DNA from: JANOXC01 sp031418215
Lineage (GTDB): Bacteria > Bacteroidota > Bacteroidia > AKYH767-A > OLB10
NCBI GenBank assembly: GCA_031418215.1
Contig: JANOXC010000011.1
Location: forward strand, 1 to 30,049
DNA: 30,049 bases
Direction of reading: 5' to 3'
The notes under the pieces were generated by a model. It saw only the letters and a program-made list of their open reading frames with translations, was not told where the DNA came from and did no database searches. The translations under genes and the position numbers were made by a program. Each line of letters starts with the position of its first letter. The stretch's first letter is position 1. This document shows positions 7,430-15,327 of the stretch, piece after piece.

Positions 7430-8854
7430 ATGCAGTTTACTTCAATCGAAACACTTTCTCTCATCCTTTTTATTATTTTGGTGATCATTACATTGGTGCT
7501 AAACCGTGTTTCAGTTGCATTAGCAAAAAAGGATGTTGGTGATAAAGTTTCTGATGAATTGATGGAAATAAAGCACGAGGTAAATCAATATAAAAATGTT
7601 TTTATCGCGTTTTCGATTCTGACATTACTGTTTTATGTGGCGCATTACTTCATTGTAAAAAATCATGCAGAGGCACACGTCATGGAATGGCTCAACTTAA
7701 TTATTCGTTGGGCGCATGTGGTATTTGGCATTGCATGGATTGGTGCTTCTTTTTATTTTATCTTTTTAGAAAACAGTTTAAACAGGACAGATAACCTGAG
7801 AGATGAATTGGCGGGGAACCTCTGGGCCATTCATGGTGGCGGTTTTTATTATGTGGAGAAATACAAATCGGCCCCGGCAGTTTTACCAAAACATTTGCAT
7901 TGGTTCAAATATGAAGCGTATTTTACATGGCTGACGGGAATGCTATTGCTGACATTGGTTTATTTCATGAATGCAAAGGCGGTAATGTTAGATCCCACAG
8001 TAAGCGACATCAGTTCTTTAAACGCTATTTTACTAGGGAGTGGAACGATGGCAGGTGGTTGGTTTATATATGACATGATGTGTAGGTCTCCGTTATTGCA
8101 ACAAAAAAAGTTGTTTGCATTGATCGGTTTTTTAATTGTTACTGCCATTGCTTATTTCTTAAGCAGCTTCTTAAGCGGAAGAGCGGCATTTATGTTGGTG
8201 GGGGGATTGCTCGGAACCATTATGGCAGGAAATGTTTTTTTCTGCATCATACCATCTCAAAAAGCTTTAGTTGCTGCTGCAAAGGCAAATCTGCCTGTAA
8301 ATCCTGAACTCGGGAAAATTGCAGGACTACGTTCATTACATAACAATTACATCACCTTGCCTGTCATTTTTATAATGATCAGCAATCATTTTCCCACAAC
8401 ATTTGGCAGTAGTTTTAATTGGATCGTACTTGCAGTCCTTATTCTGGCAAGTGTTGCAGTCCGACATTTTATTAATTATTATGAGAAAGGAATTTATTTG
8501 AAATGGATGATTCCTTTTGCTGCAATTGCCATTCTTGCATTGATCATCGTTACAGCGCCAAAGCCGCTACCCTCAGCAAAAGATTTACCACCGGTTGCCT
8601 TCTCGCAAGTACAACCCATTTTTCAAAAGAGATGTGTCAATTGTCATTCAGCAAATCCAGCAGATGATGTAAATAAAATTGCACCAAATGGAATTATGTT
8701 TGATACACCTCAACAGATTGCTCAGCATGCTGAAAGAATTTTAGTACGTGCTGTTCAAACGAAAACAATGCCGCAAGCGAATAAAACGGGGATGAGTGAT
8801 GATGAAAGAAATCTGATTGGTGTTTGGATTGGGCAAGGAGCGAAACTGGAGTGA
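7430..8854 (+). CDS. puuD: Membrane-bound urate oxidase (urate hydroxylase) PuuD with C-terminal cytochrome c
   Basis: Oxidises urate to 5-hydroxyisourate. PuuD is a membrane enzyme unrelated to soluble uricase; its electrons pass to a c-type heme rather than directly to oxygen. The 474-residue protein has about nine to ten hydrophobic segments (the first near residues 9-25). The core urate-oxidase membrane domain includes IIRWAHVVFGIAWIGASFYFIFLE and the conserved AIHGGGFYYVEKY. After the last membrane segment comes a cytochrome c domain with heme motif C402-V-N-C405-H406 and a later TMPQANKTGM supplying a probable methionine ligand. Length fits the family. It is the last gene of the plus-strand purine run and feeds uraH and uraD. 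Heme attachment implies the C-terminus is periplasmic. Confidence 0.92.
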   Translation: MQFTSIETLSLILFIILVIITLVLNRVSVALAKKDVGDKVSDELMEIKHEVNQYKNVFIAFSILTLLFYVAHYFIVKNHAEAHVMEWLNLIIRWAHVVFGIAWIGASFYFIFLENSLNRTDNLRDELAGNLWAIHGGGFYYVEKYKSAPAVLPKHLHWFKYEAYFTWLTGMLLLTLVYFMNAKAVMLDPTVSDISSLNAILLGSGTMAGGWFIYDMMCRSPLLQQKKLFALIGFLIVTAIAYFLSSFLSGRAAFMLVGGLLGTIMAGNVFFCIIPSQKALVAAAKANLPVNPELGKIAGLRSLHNNYITLPVIFIMISNHFPTTFGSSFNWIVLAVLILASVAVRHFINYYEKGIYLKWMIPFAAIAILALIIVTAPKPLPSAKDLPPVAFSQVQPIFQKRCVNCHSANPADDVNKIAPNGIMFDTPQQIAQHAERILVRAVQTKTMPQANKTGMSDDERNLIGVWIGQGAKLE

Positions 8855-8889
8855 TTAAGTGACTAGGTGATGAAGTTATTAAGTGCGTA
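8850..8889. repeat. 8-bp-period degenerate tandem repeat (AGTGATTA family)
   Basis: Five octads (AGTGATTA, AGTGACTA, GGTGATGA, AGTTATTA, AGTGCGTA) start over the puuD stop codon. They closely match the reverse complement of 15290-15321. Confidence 0.7.
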
Positions 8890-8952
8890 ATCATTGGCGC
8901 GCCCCGAGTGTTCCCATACCCTTCAAGCTAATTTCCTATATTTCTTTTAGCA

Positions 8953-9118
8953 GTTCCGTAGGAACGACATTTGGGTAACATCAAAACCTCTAAAATGCCT
9001 AAGTTCCGTAGGAACGTGATTTTCGGTTGCATCATATTTCACACTAAATATTACGTCCCTACGGGACTTTCTTTTTTTTGATTTCACTATTTCTATTAAT
9101 ATACCGTCACTATGGGAC
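8953..9118. repeat. Four short palindromes at regular ~51-bp spacing
   Basis: GTTCCGTAGGAAC occurs at 8953-8965 and 9003-9015. The compensated variant GTCCCTACGGGAC is at 9055-9067 and a decayed copy is at 9106-9118. Centres are 50, 52 and 51 bases apart. The first two copies also share flanking sequence (ATTT..GGT..CATCA). The pairs point in opposite directions, as in BIME/REP-type elements. Substitutions T-to-C and A-to-G fall on both arms of the stem, which preserves pairing. Confidence 0.75.
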
Positions 9119-9188
9119 TTTCAGCAAATTAACAATATTTTAGCATGAAGCCAATGTGAGTACTCGGGACAGCGTGACCAACTTATAT

Positions 9189-9221
9189 CTTCAGTGTCTC
9201 CCCTTTTCGGGGACGCTGAAG
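9189..9221. repeat. 33-bp imperfect palindrome (CTTCAG..CTGAAG), copy 1
   Basis: CTTCAG at 9189-9194 pairs with CTGAAG at 9216-9221, with further pairing of the GTCTCC/GGGAC arms around a CCTTTTC loop. It lies past the 3' end of the minus-strand gene 9266-9889 and could act as its terminator. A degenerate relative is at 9957-9988. Confidence 0.6.
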
Positions 9222-9265
9222 CATTTGAAGAACAAGCACCAATAAAAAGGCAATCTTTGTTAAAT

Positions 9266-9889
9266 TTATATATGATCAACATAATCCATCACGGCTGAAA
9301 ATATTGGTTCAAAAAAAACACCAACCTTTTTTTTATCAAGCACTAGCGTAGGAGATCTGTCGGATTTATAAAGGAATAATGTTTGATCGCTGATCACATA
9401 ATATTTGAACTCACACCAAAAATGGTGTTCGATTCTGCCATTAGGGTAATAAAGAATTAATTGTTCCTCCTCAATCATGCAATCAACAAGATCGCCAGTA
9501 TAAGGAGCGGCTTCTCTTCTTTCTATTTGCTGCATACGAAGTGCTTCAAATCTGATCAACGTTAGCTCTAATTCTTTTCTTCGGGAATAGTAATCCATTG
9601 GATCATCTTCAATGGTATCTTCTTCTTTATGATTCTGTGAAAGTCGAAGATCAAAATCATGCTGTACATTATTTATATTGTCACTTTTAGTTATTAAATG
9701 TTCAGAAAAAGGAAAAGTTAAAATAAGACGATATATTACAATAAACATCATAATTCCTGATAGAGGAGAATTGCTTTTCTCTGTAAAGGCAAGAATAAAT
9801 ATAATAGCAAATGATGCCGCAACAATCCACAATGGAAAATTCAACTTAAGCACTGGATTCGCTTTTGCCGATTTGGTTGTATAGGACAT
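9266..9889 (-). CDS. Hypothetical membrane protein, possible YcxB-like C-terminal domain
   Basis: A 207-residue protein of unknown function. Two adjacent hydrophobic segments lie near the N-terminus: LNFPLWIVAASFAIIFILAF (about 16-35) and SGIMMFIVIYRLILTF (about 44-59). An acidic linker (KEEDTIEDDPMD) is followed by a soluble domain whose pattern (IEEEQLILYYPNGRIEHHFW, then YYVISDQTLFLY, then LVLDKKKVG) resembles the YcxB-like C-terminal fold: a hydrophobic-strand domain containing a W-x-E-F-type turn. That resemblance is weak. It sits between puuD and xdhB but shares no motif with purine enzymes, and related palindromic repeats lie on both sides (9189-9221, 9957-9988), so it may be an unrelated insertion. 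The ATG start at 9889 fits the membrane topology. Confidence 0.6.
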   Translation of the reverse strand: MSYTTKSAKANPVLKLNFPLWIVAASFAIIFILAFTEKSNSPLSGIMMFIVIYRLILTFPFSEHLITKSDNINNVQHDFDLRLSQNHKEEDTIEDDPMDYYSRRKELELTLIRFEALRMQQIERREAAPYTGDLVDCMIEEEQLILYYPNGRIEHHFWCEFKYYVISDQTLFLYKSDRSPTLVLDKKKVGVFFEPIFSAVMDYVDHI

Positions 9890-9956
9890 AATGTAAAGTT
9901 ATGAAAATTTGCCCATAACTGACGTCCGCTGGCAACACATGATCGCTCTACAGTCT

Positions 9957-9988
9957 CTTCAGCGTCTCCATATTTTGGCGACTTTGAA
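9957..9988. repeat. CTTCAG..TTGAA palindrome-like repeat, copy 2
   Basis: A degenerate same-orientation copy of 9189-9221: CTTCAGCGTCTCC, a TATTTTGG centre, then CGACTTTGAA. It lies between the membrane-protein gene and the xdhB stop, so in the minus direction it could be a weak terminator for xdhAB. Confidence 0.5.
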
Positions 9989-10000
9989 AAAAGGTTTTTG

Positions 10001-12307
10001 TTATTTTCCTGAATAAAGAGATAGTAAAACTTTTTCCGGAGTCATCGGTGCAGCAAAAGTAATATCAGCAGCAGGATTAAAAGCAAGCACAGCATTCCGC
10101 AAAGCAAAATAAGCACCGATACCATACATCAAAGGAGGCTCACCAACAGCTTTCGAACGGAAAATGGCGAGGTTATCTTTTGGCGTTTGCAGAAAATCAA
10201 TTTCAATGACCTTCGGTACGGAATATATATCAGGAACTTTATAGGTTGAAAGAGCATTACTGCGCAATTTCCCATCCTTATCGTAAACCACCTCTTCTAT
10301 TGTCATCCATCCAATGCCTTGCACGATTCCACCTTCACATTGTCCTTTATCAATAATGGTATTCATGCTGGCACCAAAATCATGAACAACCTTTACTGCA
10401 TCAAATTCATAAATACCACGAATACAATCAATAGTGACTGTGAGAATTGCAGTTCCATAAACATGATAGGAAAACGGATGCCCTTTTTCTTTGGCGGCAT
10501 CAAAATGAATTCCCGGAGTGGCATAATGTGCATGTTCTGATAAACTTACTCGTTTCAGGAATGCTGTCATCACCAATTTTTTCCAGCTGAGTTCTGATTG
10601 CTTTCCATCAACCAAAACAAAGTCGTTTTTTAAGGAGATGGATTCAACAGTAGTTTTTAATTCTTCCGCTGCTATACTTTTCAATCTTGCTAGAATTGCG
10701 TTACAGGCCATTAATGTTGCCTTACCATTTAAATCAGCTGTTGCAGATGCTGCCGACGGAGAAGTGTTTGCAATGCGAAAAGTATTGGTTGTATTAATCC
10801 GAATATTTTTGGGGTTGATGGAGAAAACAGTTGCCGCCACTTGTAGTATTTTAGTATTAACTCCTTGTCCCATTTCCACAGCGCCGGTGCTAATGTTTAT
10901 ACTGCCATCAGAGTAAACATGTACAAGAGAGCGTGCCTGATTCATCGGTGTTTTCGTAAATGAAATGCCAAAACAAATCGGCATCATGGCCATTCCCTTT
11001 TTGAAATGCTTATTGGATTGATTGAATAAGGAAACATCTTTTTTTATTTTCTCAACTTCATACAATTGCTCTGCTTTCTTCCAGCATTCATTAGCTTCAC
11101 TCAATGCAATTTGTCCGTAAGGAAATGATTCACCTGTTTGAATTAAATTATTTCGTTGTATAACTGTTGCATCAACATTTAATGCAGCCGCAGCTTTTGA
11201 AATGGCACATTCCATGACGAACATACCTTGTGGTCCGCCAAATCCACGGAATGCAGTATTGGGCGGTAAATTGGTTCTGCAACTATATGCTGTTGCTTTT
11301 ACATTGGGAACAAAATAAGAATTGGTACAATGAAAAAGTGTACGTTCCATAACAGCAGGCGACAGATCTGCGGCTGCACCGGCATTTTGATAAAAGGTTA
11401 CTTCATAAGCAATAATTTTTAAATCCTTATCAAGTCCAATTTTAAAATCAGAAGAATAGGGGTGACGTTTTCCCGTCATACGCATATCTTCCATGCGATG
11501 CAATGAATATTTTACCGGACGTTTTAAATGATAGGCTGCCAATGAACAAAGTGCTGCCCATGTATTGGCCTGGTCTTCCTTGCCGCCAAATCCACCACCC
11601 AGGCGAGTAACATCCACTTCTAACTGATGCATGGGTAATCCCAACACCTTCGAACAAGCACGTTGAACTGCTGTTGGACCTTGTGTGGATGAATATATTT
11701 TATAGGCGTTGTTTTCTTGAGGAAGAACATACGCTCCTTGGGTTTCTATATACAAATGCTCTTGTCCGTTTGAGTCTGCTCTACCTTCAAAAATGTGCGC
11801 ACATTTATTCCATGCTTCATCAGTCTCCCCAATTTGAAAAGTACGTGGAGGAATGATCAGTTCACCTTTTCCTTTTGCTTCGCGTGGATCAGTAATTATT
11901 GGTAAAGGATCAATTTCAATTTTTATTTTTTTAACGGCAGCATAAGCCGCTTCTGTTGTTTCCGCAACAACTATGGCAATTGGCATCCCACAAAAATGAA
12001 CATGCTGCTCAGCAAGCAACGGTTCATCAGGAATAATACCTCCAATCTGATTTTCACCGGGAATATCTTTATACGTAAATACCCTAACAACCCCTTTTGA
12101 TTTTTCTGCTTCACTACAATCTAGTTTTTTAATTATGCCATGAGCTATCTGTGAATCAAAAGCAGCAGCATACAACGTCCCTGAAATTTCAGGGATGTCA
12201 TCGAGGTAGATCGATTCGCCTCTTGTATGTGTGCTGCTGTCTATGTTCTTCATTAGTTTGGAGTCAGGAGCACTTGCTCTTTCATTTTCAAATTTTCGAA
12301 TTGTCAC
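10001..12307 (-). CDS. xdhB: Xanthine dehydrogenase, molybdopterin-binding subunit
   Basis: Large catalytic subunit that hydroxylates hypoxanthine and xanthine to urate at the Mo centre. The 768-residue length is typical. Motifs in order: HTRGESIYLDDIPE (27-40), GQEHLYIETQGAY (181-193), the Mo-cofactor loop GGGFGGKE (237-244), NTAFRGFGGPQGMFVME (near 350), GAVEMGQGVNTKILQVAA, and the C-terminal GEPPLMYGIGAYFALRNAV carrying the catalytic glutamate. The proposed start is a GTG four bases after the xdhA stop and preceded by an overlapping ATGTGA. An ATG at 12253 (M19) would still keep all conserved residues, so the exact start is uncertain. It partners with XdhA and needs XdhC. Confidence 0.95.
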   Translation of the reverse strand: MTIRKFENERASAPDSKLMKNIDSSTHTRGESIYLDDIPEISGTLYAAAFDSQIAHGIIKKLDCSEAEKSKGVVRVFTYKDIPGENQIGGIIPDEPLLAEQHVHFCGMPIAIVVAETTEAAYAAVKKIKIEIDPLPIITDPREAKGKGELIIPPRTFQIGETDEAWNKCAHIFEGRADSNGQEHLYIETQGAYVLPQENNAYKIYSSTQGPTAVQRACSKVLGLPMHQLEVDVTRLGGGFGGKEDQANTWAALCSLAAYHLKRPVKYSLHRMEDMRMTGKRHPYSSDFKIGLDKDLKIIAYEVTFYQNAGAAADLSPAVMERTLFHCTNSYFVPNVKATAYSCRTNLPPNTAFRGFGGPQGMFVMECAISKAAAALNVDATVIQRNNLIQTGESFPYGQIALSEANECWKKAEQLYEVEKIKKDVSLFNQSNKHFKKGMAMMPICFGISFTKTPMNQARSLVHVYSDGSINISTGAVEMGQGVNTKILQVAATVFSINPKNIRINTTNTFRIANTSPSAASATADLNGKATLMACNAILARLKSIAAEELKTTVESISLKNDFVLVDGKQSELSWKKLVMTAFLKRVSLSEHAHYATPGIHFDAAKEKGHPFSYHVYGTAILTVTIDCIRGIYEFDAVKVVHDFGASMNTIIDKGQCEGGIVQGIGWMTIEEVVYDKDGKLRSNALSTYKVPDIYSVPKVIEIDFLQTPKDNLAIFRSKAVGEPPLMYGIGAYFALRNAVLAFNPAADITFAAPMTPEKVLLSLYSGK

Positions 12308-12311
12308 ATTT

Positions 12312-13706
12312 TCAAATTAATCCAGGAAACAACTTCATAAAATGCGCAATCATTAATTGACGAAGCAGCAATCTTTTATATGCCGCTGTTCCTCTTGTAT
12401 CACTAATGGGGGCGATTTCTGATTGTGCAATTTGCAAGGCTTCTTCAATTATATTTATTGAAATTGTTTTATCTTTTAAATAAGCCGATGTTTTTTCAAG
12501 ATACATTGGAACAGGTCCTACGCCACCGGCAGAAATACCCGCATCGGAAATATGTTCTCCTTCAAATTGAATATGGATGGCCGTATTTACACTGGCAATA
12601 TCTAAATGTGTACGCTTGCTTACCTTTTCAAAATTAAATGCTGAATTGTGCCCCGGCAGATCGAAGTAAATCTGTTCTATATATTCTTCCGTTGTTTTAT
12701 CAAGTATTTTATAGCCTTTGTAAAATTTCCTTAAGGGCAATTCTCTTCTTTTGGATCCATCATTCAAGATTAATGTTGCATCCAAAGCCAAAAAGAAAAT
12801 AGTAAAATCTCCAATGGGTGAAGCATTCACAAAATTTCCCGCCAGCGTCGCCATATTACGGATAGGTGTGGAAGAGATTAGTTTGGCATATTGTGCAAAC
12901 TGCGGAAAGGCACTGGCTATAATTGTTGATTCACATAAATCGGTTACTGTAACAGCGCCACCCATAAAACATGTATTGTTTTCCAGGATGATTCCATTCA
13001 TCTCCACGCTTCCCGAAACAAAATCGATAGCTGCATGCACCATAGTTTCATGTTGCTGTACATATAAATCTGTACCGCCGCCAACTATTTTTTTGTTTGT
13101 AGAAATCTTAGGAGTTGCAATTTTTGTATCGGCATGCAAAGCCATTAACCGTTTTTTGATAGTTCCAAAGTATGCAGGCAAAATATTGTTTTCTGCTACA
13201 TATTTAACAGGATCACTGTTGTTCTTACCTGCCATTTGTTGGACAATTTTTGCTGCCGCTCTTTCAATGGATTTATAACCGGTGCACCTGCAGATGTTTC
13301 CGTCAATTGATGCAATGGCATTTTCTGTTGTTGCTTTTTTATCGCTTAAACAAAAACCTGCCAGAGATACAATAAAGCCCGGTGTACAAAACCCACATTG
13401 TGTAGCCCCTTCATCCGACATTGCCTGCTGAATGAGATTCAACTCCTTCATGTTAATGCCTTCAATCGTCACAATGTGCTTGCCTTCAGCATTACCTAAC
13501 GGCATTAAACAGGAAGTAGCTGATCGGTATCGTAATTCACCATTGATCAACTCGCCAGTTAAAACAGTACAGGCTCCGCAATCGCCCTCCCTGCAACCAA
13601 TCTTTGTTCCTGTAAGATGTTGTTGGTAACGGATGAAATCAAGCAAGATCATTCCGGGAGGAAGGCCGCACTCAATTTCTTTCTCATTTAAAATGAACCG
13701 GATCAC
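12312..13706 (-). CDS. xdhA: Xanthine dehydrogenase, 2Fe-2S and FAD-binding subunit
   Basis: Electron-transfer subunit of xanthine dehydrogenase, carrying two 2Fe-2S clusters and FAD and passing electrons to NAD+. In the 464-residue protein the plant-type ferredoxin domain has C38, C43, C46 (GCREGDCGACTVL) and C66. The second cluster domain has C104, C107 (QCGFCTPG) and C139, C141 (ICRCTGY). A linker leads to the FAD domain with KIVGGGTDLYVQQ (about 205-217) and STPIRNMATLAGNFVNASPIGD. So the iron-sulfur and FAD parts are fused, as in the XdhA type of bacterial two-subunit enzyme. The start is GTG: an in-frame stop lies upstream and no ATG is available at the N-terminus. First gene of xdhAB, divergent from hydA. 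Confidence 0.95.
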   Translation of the reverse strand: MIRFILNEKEIECGLPPGMILLDFIRYQQHLTGTKIGCREGDCGACTVLTGELINGELRYRSATSCLMPLGNAEGKHIVTIEGINMKELNLIQQAMSDEGATQCGFCTPGFIVSLAGFCLSDKKATTENAIASIDGNICRCTGYKSIERAAAKIVQQMAGKNNSDPVKYVAENNILPAYFGTIKKRLMALHADTKIATPKISTNKKIVGGGTDLYVQQHETMVHAAIDFVSGSVEMNGIILENNTCFMGGAVTVTDLCESTIIASAFPQFAQYAKLISSTPIRNMATLAGNFVNASPIGDFTIFFLALDATLILNDGSKRRELPLRKFYKGYKILDKTTEEYIEQIYFDLPGHNSAFNFEKVSKRTHLDIASVNTAIHIQFEGEHISDAGISAGGVGPVPMYLEKTSAYLKDKTISINIIEEALQIAQSEIAPISDTRGTAAYKRLLLRQLMIAHFMKLFPGLI

Positions 13707-13785
13707 AATAGTTTCGCTATGTGGTAAAAATAGGTTAATTCATGGTATTGTACGATAGGGCTGTTATTTTATAATACGATTATCG

Positions 13786-13814
13786 TTGCCCAACAATATT
13801 TTTATGTATTTTTC
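13786..13814 (+). promoter_or_regulatory. Possible hydA promoter
   Basis: In the 137-bp xdhA/hydA divergent gap, GTTG (TTG at 13786-13788) lies 18 bases before TATTTTTC (13807-13814), a near match to the Bacteroidota TTTG / TAnnTTTG pair, with a 29-base distance to the ATG. One mismatch in each box, so this is tentative. Confidence 0.3.
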
Positions 13815-13843
13815 CTACTTCAAATAAAAATGCAAATAGGAAT

Positions 13844-15226
13844 ATGTCGATATTAATCAGGAATGGAAGGGTCATCACAGCATCGGAAGATTATGTGTCT
13901 GACATTTATATTGAAAATGAAAAAATCAACGCTATCGGCAAGAATTTAGGCATGAAAGCCGACGAGGAGATTGATGCAAAGGGACAATATATATTTCCCG
14001 GAGGGATTGATCCGCATGTCCACCTTGATATGCCTTTCATGGGCACCTTTTCAAGTGATAATTATGAAACAGGAACCTTGGCAGCGTTGCATGGCGGCAC
14101 AACAACAGTCATTGATTTTATTCTGCAAACGCAGGGAAAGTCGTTGTACCATGCATTGGAGCAATGGCAGGGAAGATCTAATGGGAATTGCTATGGTGAT
14201 TATTCCTTCCACATGGCTGTCACTGATTTTAATGAAAATACGAAGTCAGAAGTGCGAGGGATGATTGAAAAGGAAGGCATCACTTCTTTTAAAACATTTA
14301 TGGCTTATAAGGGTGCATTAATGATAGACGACAGACAAATGGTAGGTCTGATGAATGAGGTAAAGAAATGTGGTGGTATGGTAACCGTGCATGCTACTAA
14401 TGGTGATATGATTGATTTTTTAATTGCCAAGCATAGAGAAGAAGGTAAGCTTTCTCCGCTCTATCATTATCTCTCGCAACCGGAAATAACAGAGGCTGAA
14501 GCAAGTGGCCGATTTGCTGATATGGCAAATTATACCGGAGTTCCTGCTTATATCGTCCACATGACATGCGAAGGTGCCCTCAATCATATTCGTGATGCAG
14601 CCCGTCGCAATCAAAAAGTATTTGCTGAAACTTGCATACAGTATTTATTATTAGATGCCTCACTTTATGAGAAAGATTTCGAAGGAGCAAAATGGGTGAT
14701 GAGTCCGCCATTAAGAGAGAAAAAAGACCAGGCAGCACTATGGGCAGGCATCAACCAGGGAACCATCCAAGTTGTTGCAACAGATCATTGTCCGTTTAAA
14801 TGGGAGCAGAAGAAAATGGGGGAAAAAGATTTTTCAAAGATCCCAAACGGGCATCCTGCAATAGAAAACAGAATGGAATTATTATATAGTGAAGGAGTAG
14901 GAACAGGCAAGATCAGCCTGAATAAATTTGTGGAGATTACTTCAACTAATGCAGCAAAAATTTTCGGCATGTTTCCGGCGAAAGGAACGATAGGTATCGG
15001 ATCCGATGCAGATTTAATTATCTTCGACCCGAATGAAGAACATGCCATCTCAGCAAAAACACATCATATGAATGTAGATTACTCTGCTTATGAAGGATGG
15101 AAATTAAAAGGGAAATGTAAAACCATCATACTAAGAGGAACGGTTGCGGTTGATCAAGGTAAGGTTAGAATAGAAAAGGGATACGGAAAATTTGTTAAAA
15201 GAAATAAAGTCAACGGAATTATTTAA
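13844..15226 (+). CDS. hydA: Dihydropyrimidinase (hydantoinase-type)
   Basis: Opens the ring of 5,6-dihydrouracil or dihydrothymine to give N-carbamoyl-beta-alanine or its methyl analogue. The 460-residue amidohydrolase has H58 and H60 in GGIDPHVHLDMPFMGT, carboxylated K150 in TSFKTFMAYKG, H183 in VTVHATNG, H239 in YIVHMTCEG and D314 in VATDHCPF; the C-terminal YSAYEGWKLKGK motif also fits. Dihydropyrimidinase rather than allantoinase is favoured by the LDMPFMGTFSSDNYETGT segment, the DHCPF motif and the following beta-ureidopropionase and preTA genes. Start ATG at 13844. First gene of the pyrimidine run. Confidence 0.93.
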   Translation: MSILIRNGRVITASEDYVSDIYIENEKINAIGKNLGMKADEEIDAKGQYIFPGGIDPHVHLDMPFMGTFSSDNYETGTLAALHGGTTTVIDFILQTQGKSLYHALEQWQGRSNGNCYGDYSFHMAVTDFNENTKSEVRGMIEKEGITSFKTFMAYKGALMIDDRQMVGLMNEVKKCGGMVTVHATNGDMIDFLIAKHREEGKLSPLYHYLSQPEITEAEASGRFADMANYTGVPAYIVHMTCEGALNHIRDAARRNQKVFAETCIQYLLLDASLYEKDFEGAKWVMSPPLREKKDQAALWAGINQGTIQVVATDHCPFKWEQKKMGEKDFSKIPNGHPAIENRMELLYSEGVGTGKISLNKFVEITSTNAAKIFGMFPAKGTIGIGSDADLIIFDPNEEHAISAKTHHMNVDYSAYEGWKLKGKCKTIILRGTVAVDQGKVRIEKGYGKFVKRNKVNGII

Positions 15227-15289
15227 AAATGTAATTAATAGATGAGTCCCCTAAATTAATAAGAAAGAACAATTTCTTTTTTACGTAAT

Positions 15290-15321
15290 CGCCTCATCAC
15301 CTAGTAACTTAATCAATTCGG
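15290..15321. repeat. 8-bp-period degenerate tandem repeat, inverted copy
   Basis: Octads CGCCTCAT, CACCTAGT, AACTTAAT and CAATTCGG, read on the minus strand, belong to the same family as 8850-8889; about 19 of 22 bases agree over the best stretch. The array ends seven bases before the start of the next gene. Confidence 0.65.
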
Positions 15322-15327
15322 AAAAAC

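Larger units (their letters stand above)
8855..9265. other. 410-bp gene-free, repeat-rich intergenic region
   Basis: No credible ORF is present. The region holds, in order, an octad array, one end of an imperfect inverted repeat (8895-8917), four palindromes at about 51-bp spacing, the other inverted end (9154-9180), and a 33-bp imperfect palindrome (9189-9221). It separates the 3' ends of puuD (plus) and the small membrane-protein gene (minus), so it may also serve in transcript termination. Confidence 0.75.

Noticed and set aside
8953..9118. A small CRISPR array (repeated palindrome with ~37-bp spacers)
   Set aside because: Repeats are only 13 bp, change orientation, the intervals between the first copies resemble each other, and no cas gene is near.
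12751..13278. Plus-strand ORF of 175 codons opposite xdhA
   Set aside because: It is fully antisense to the FAD and Fe-S linker region of a strongly conserved gene and shows no family motif; it is a coding shadow.
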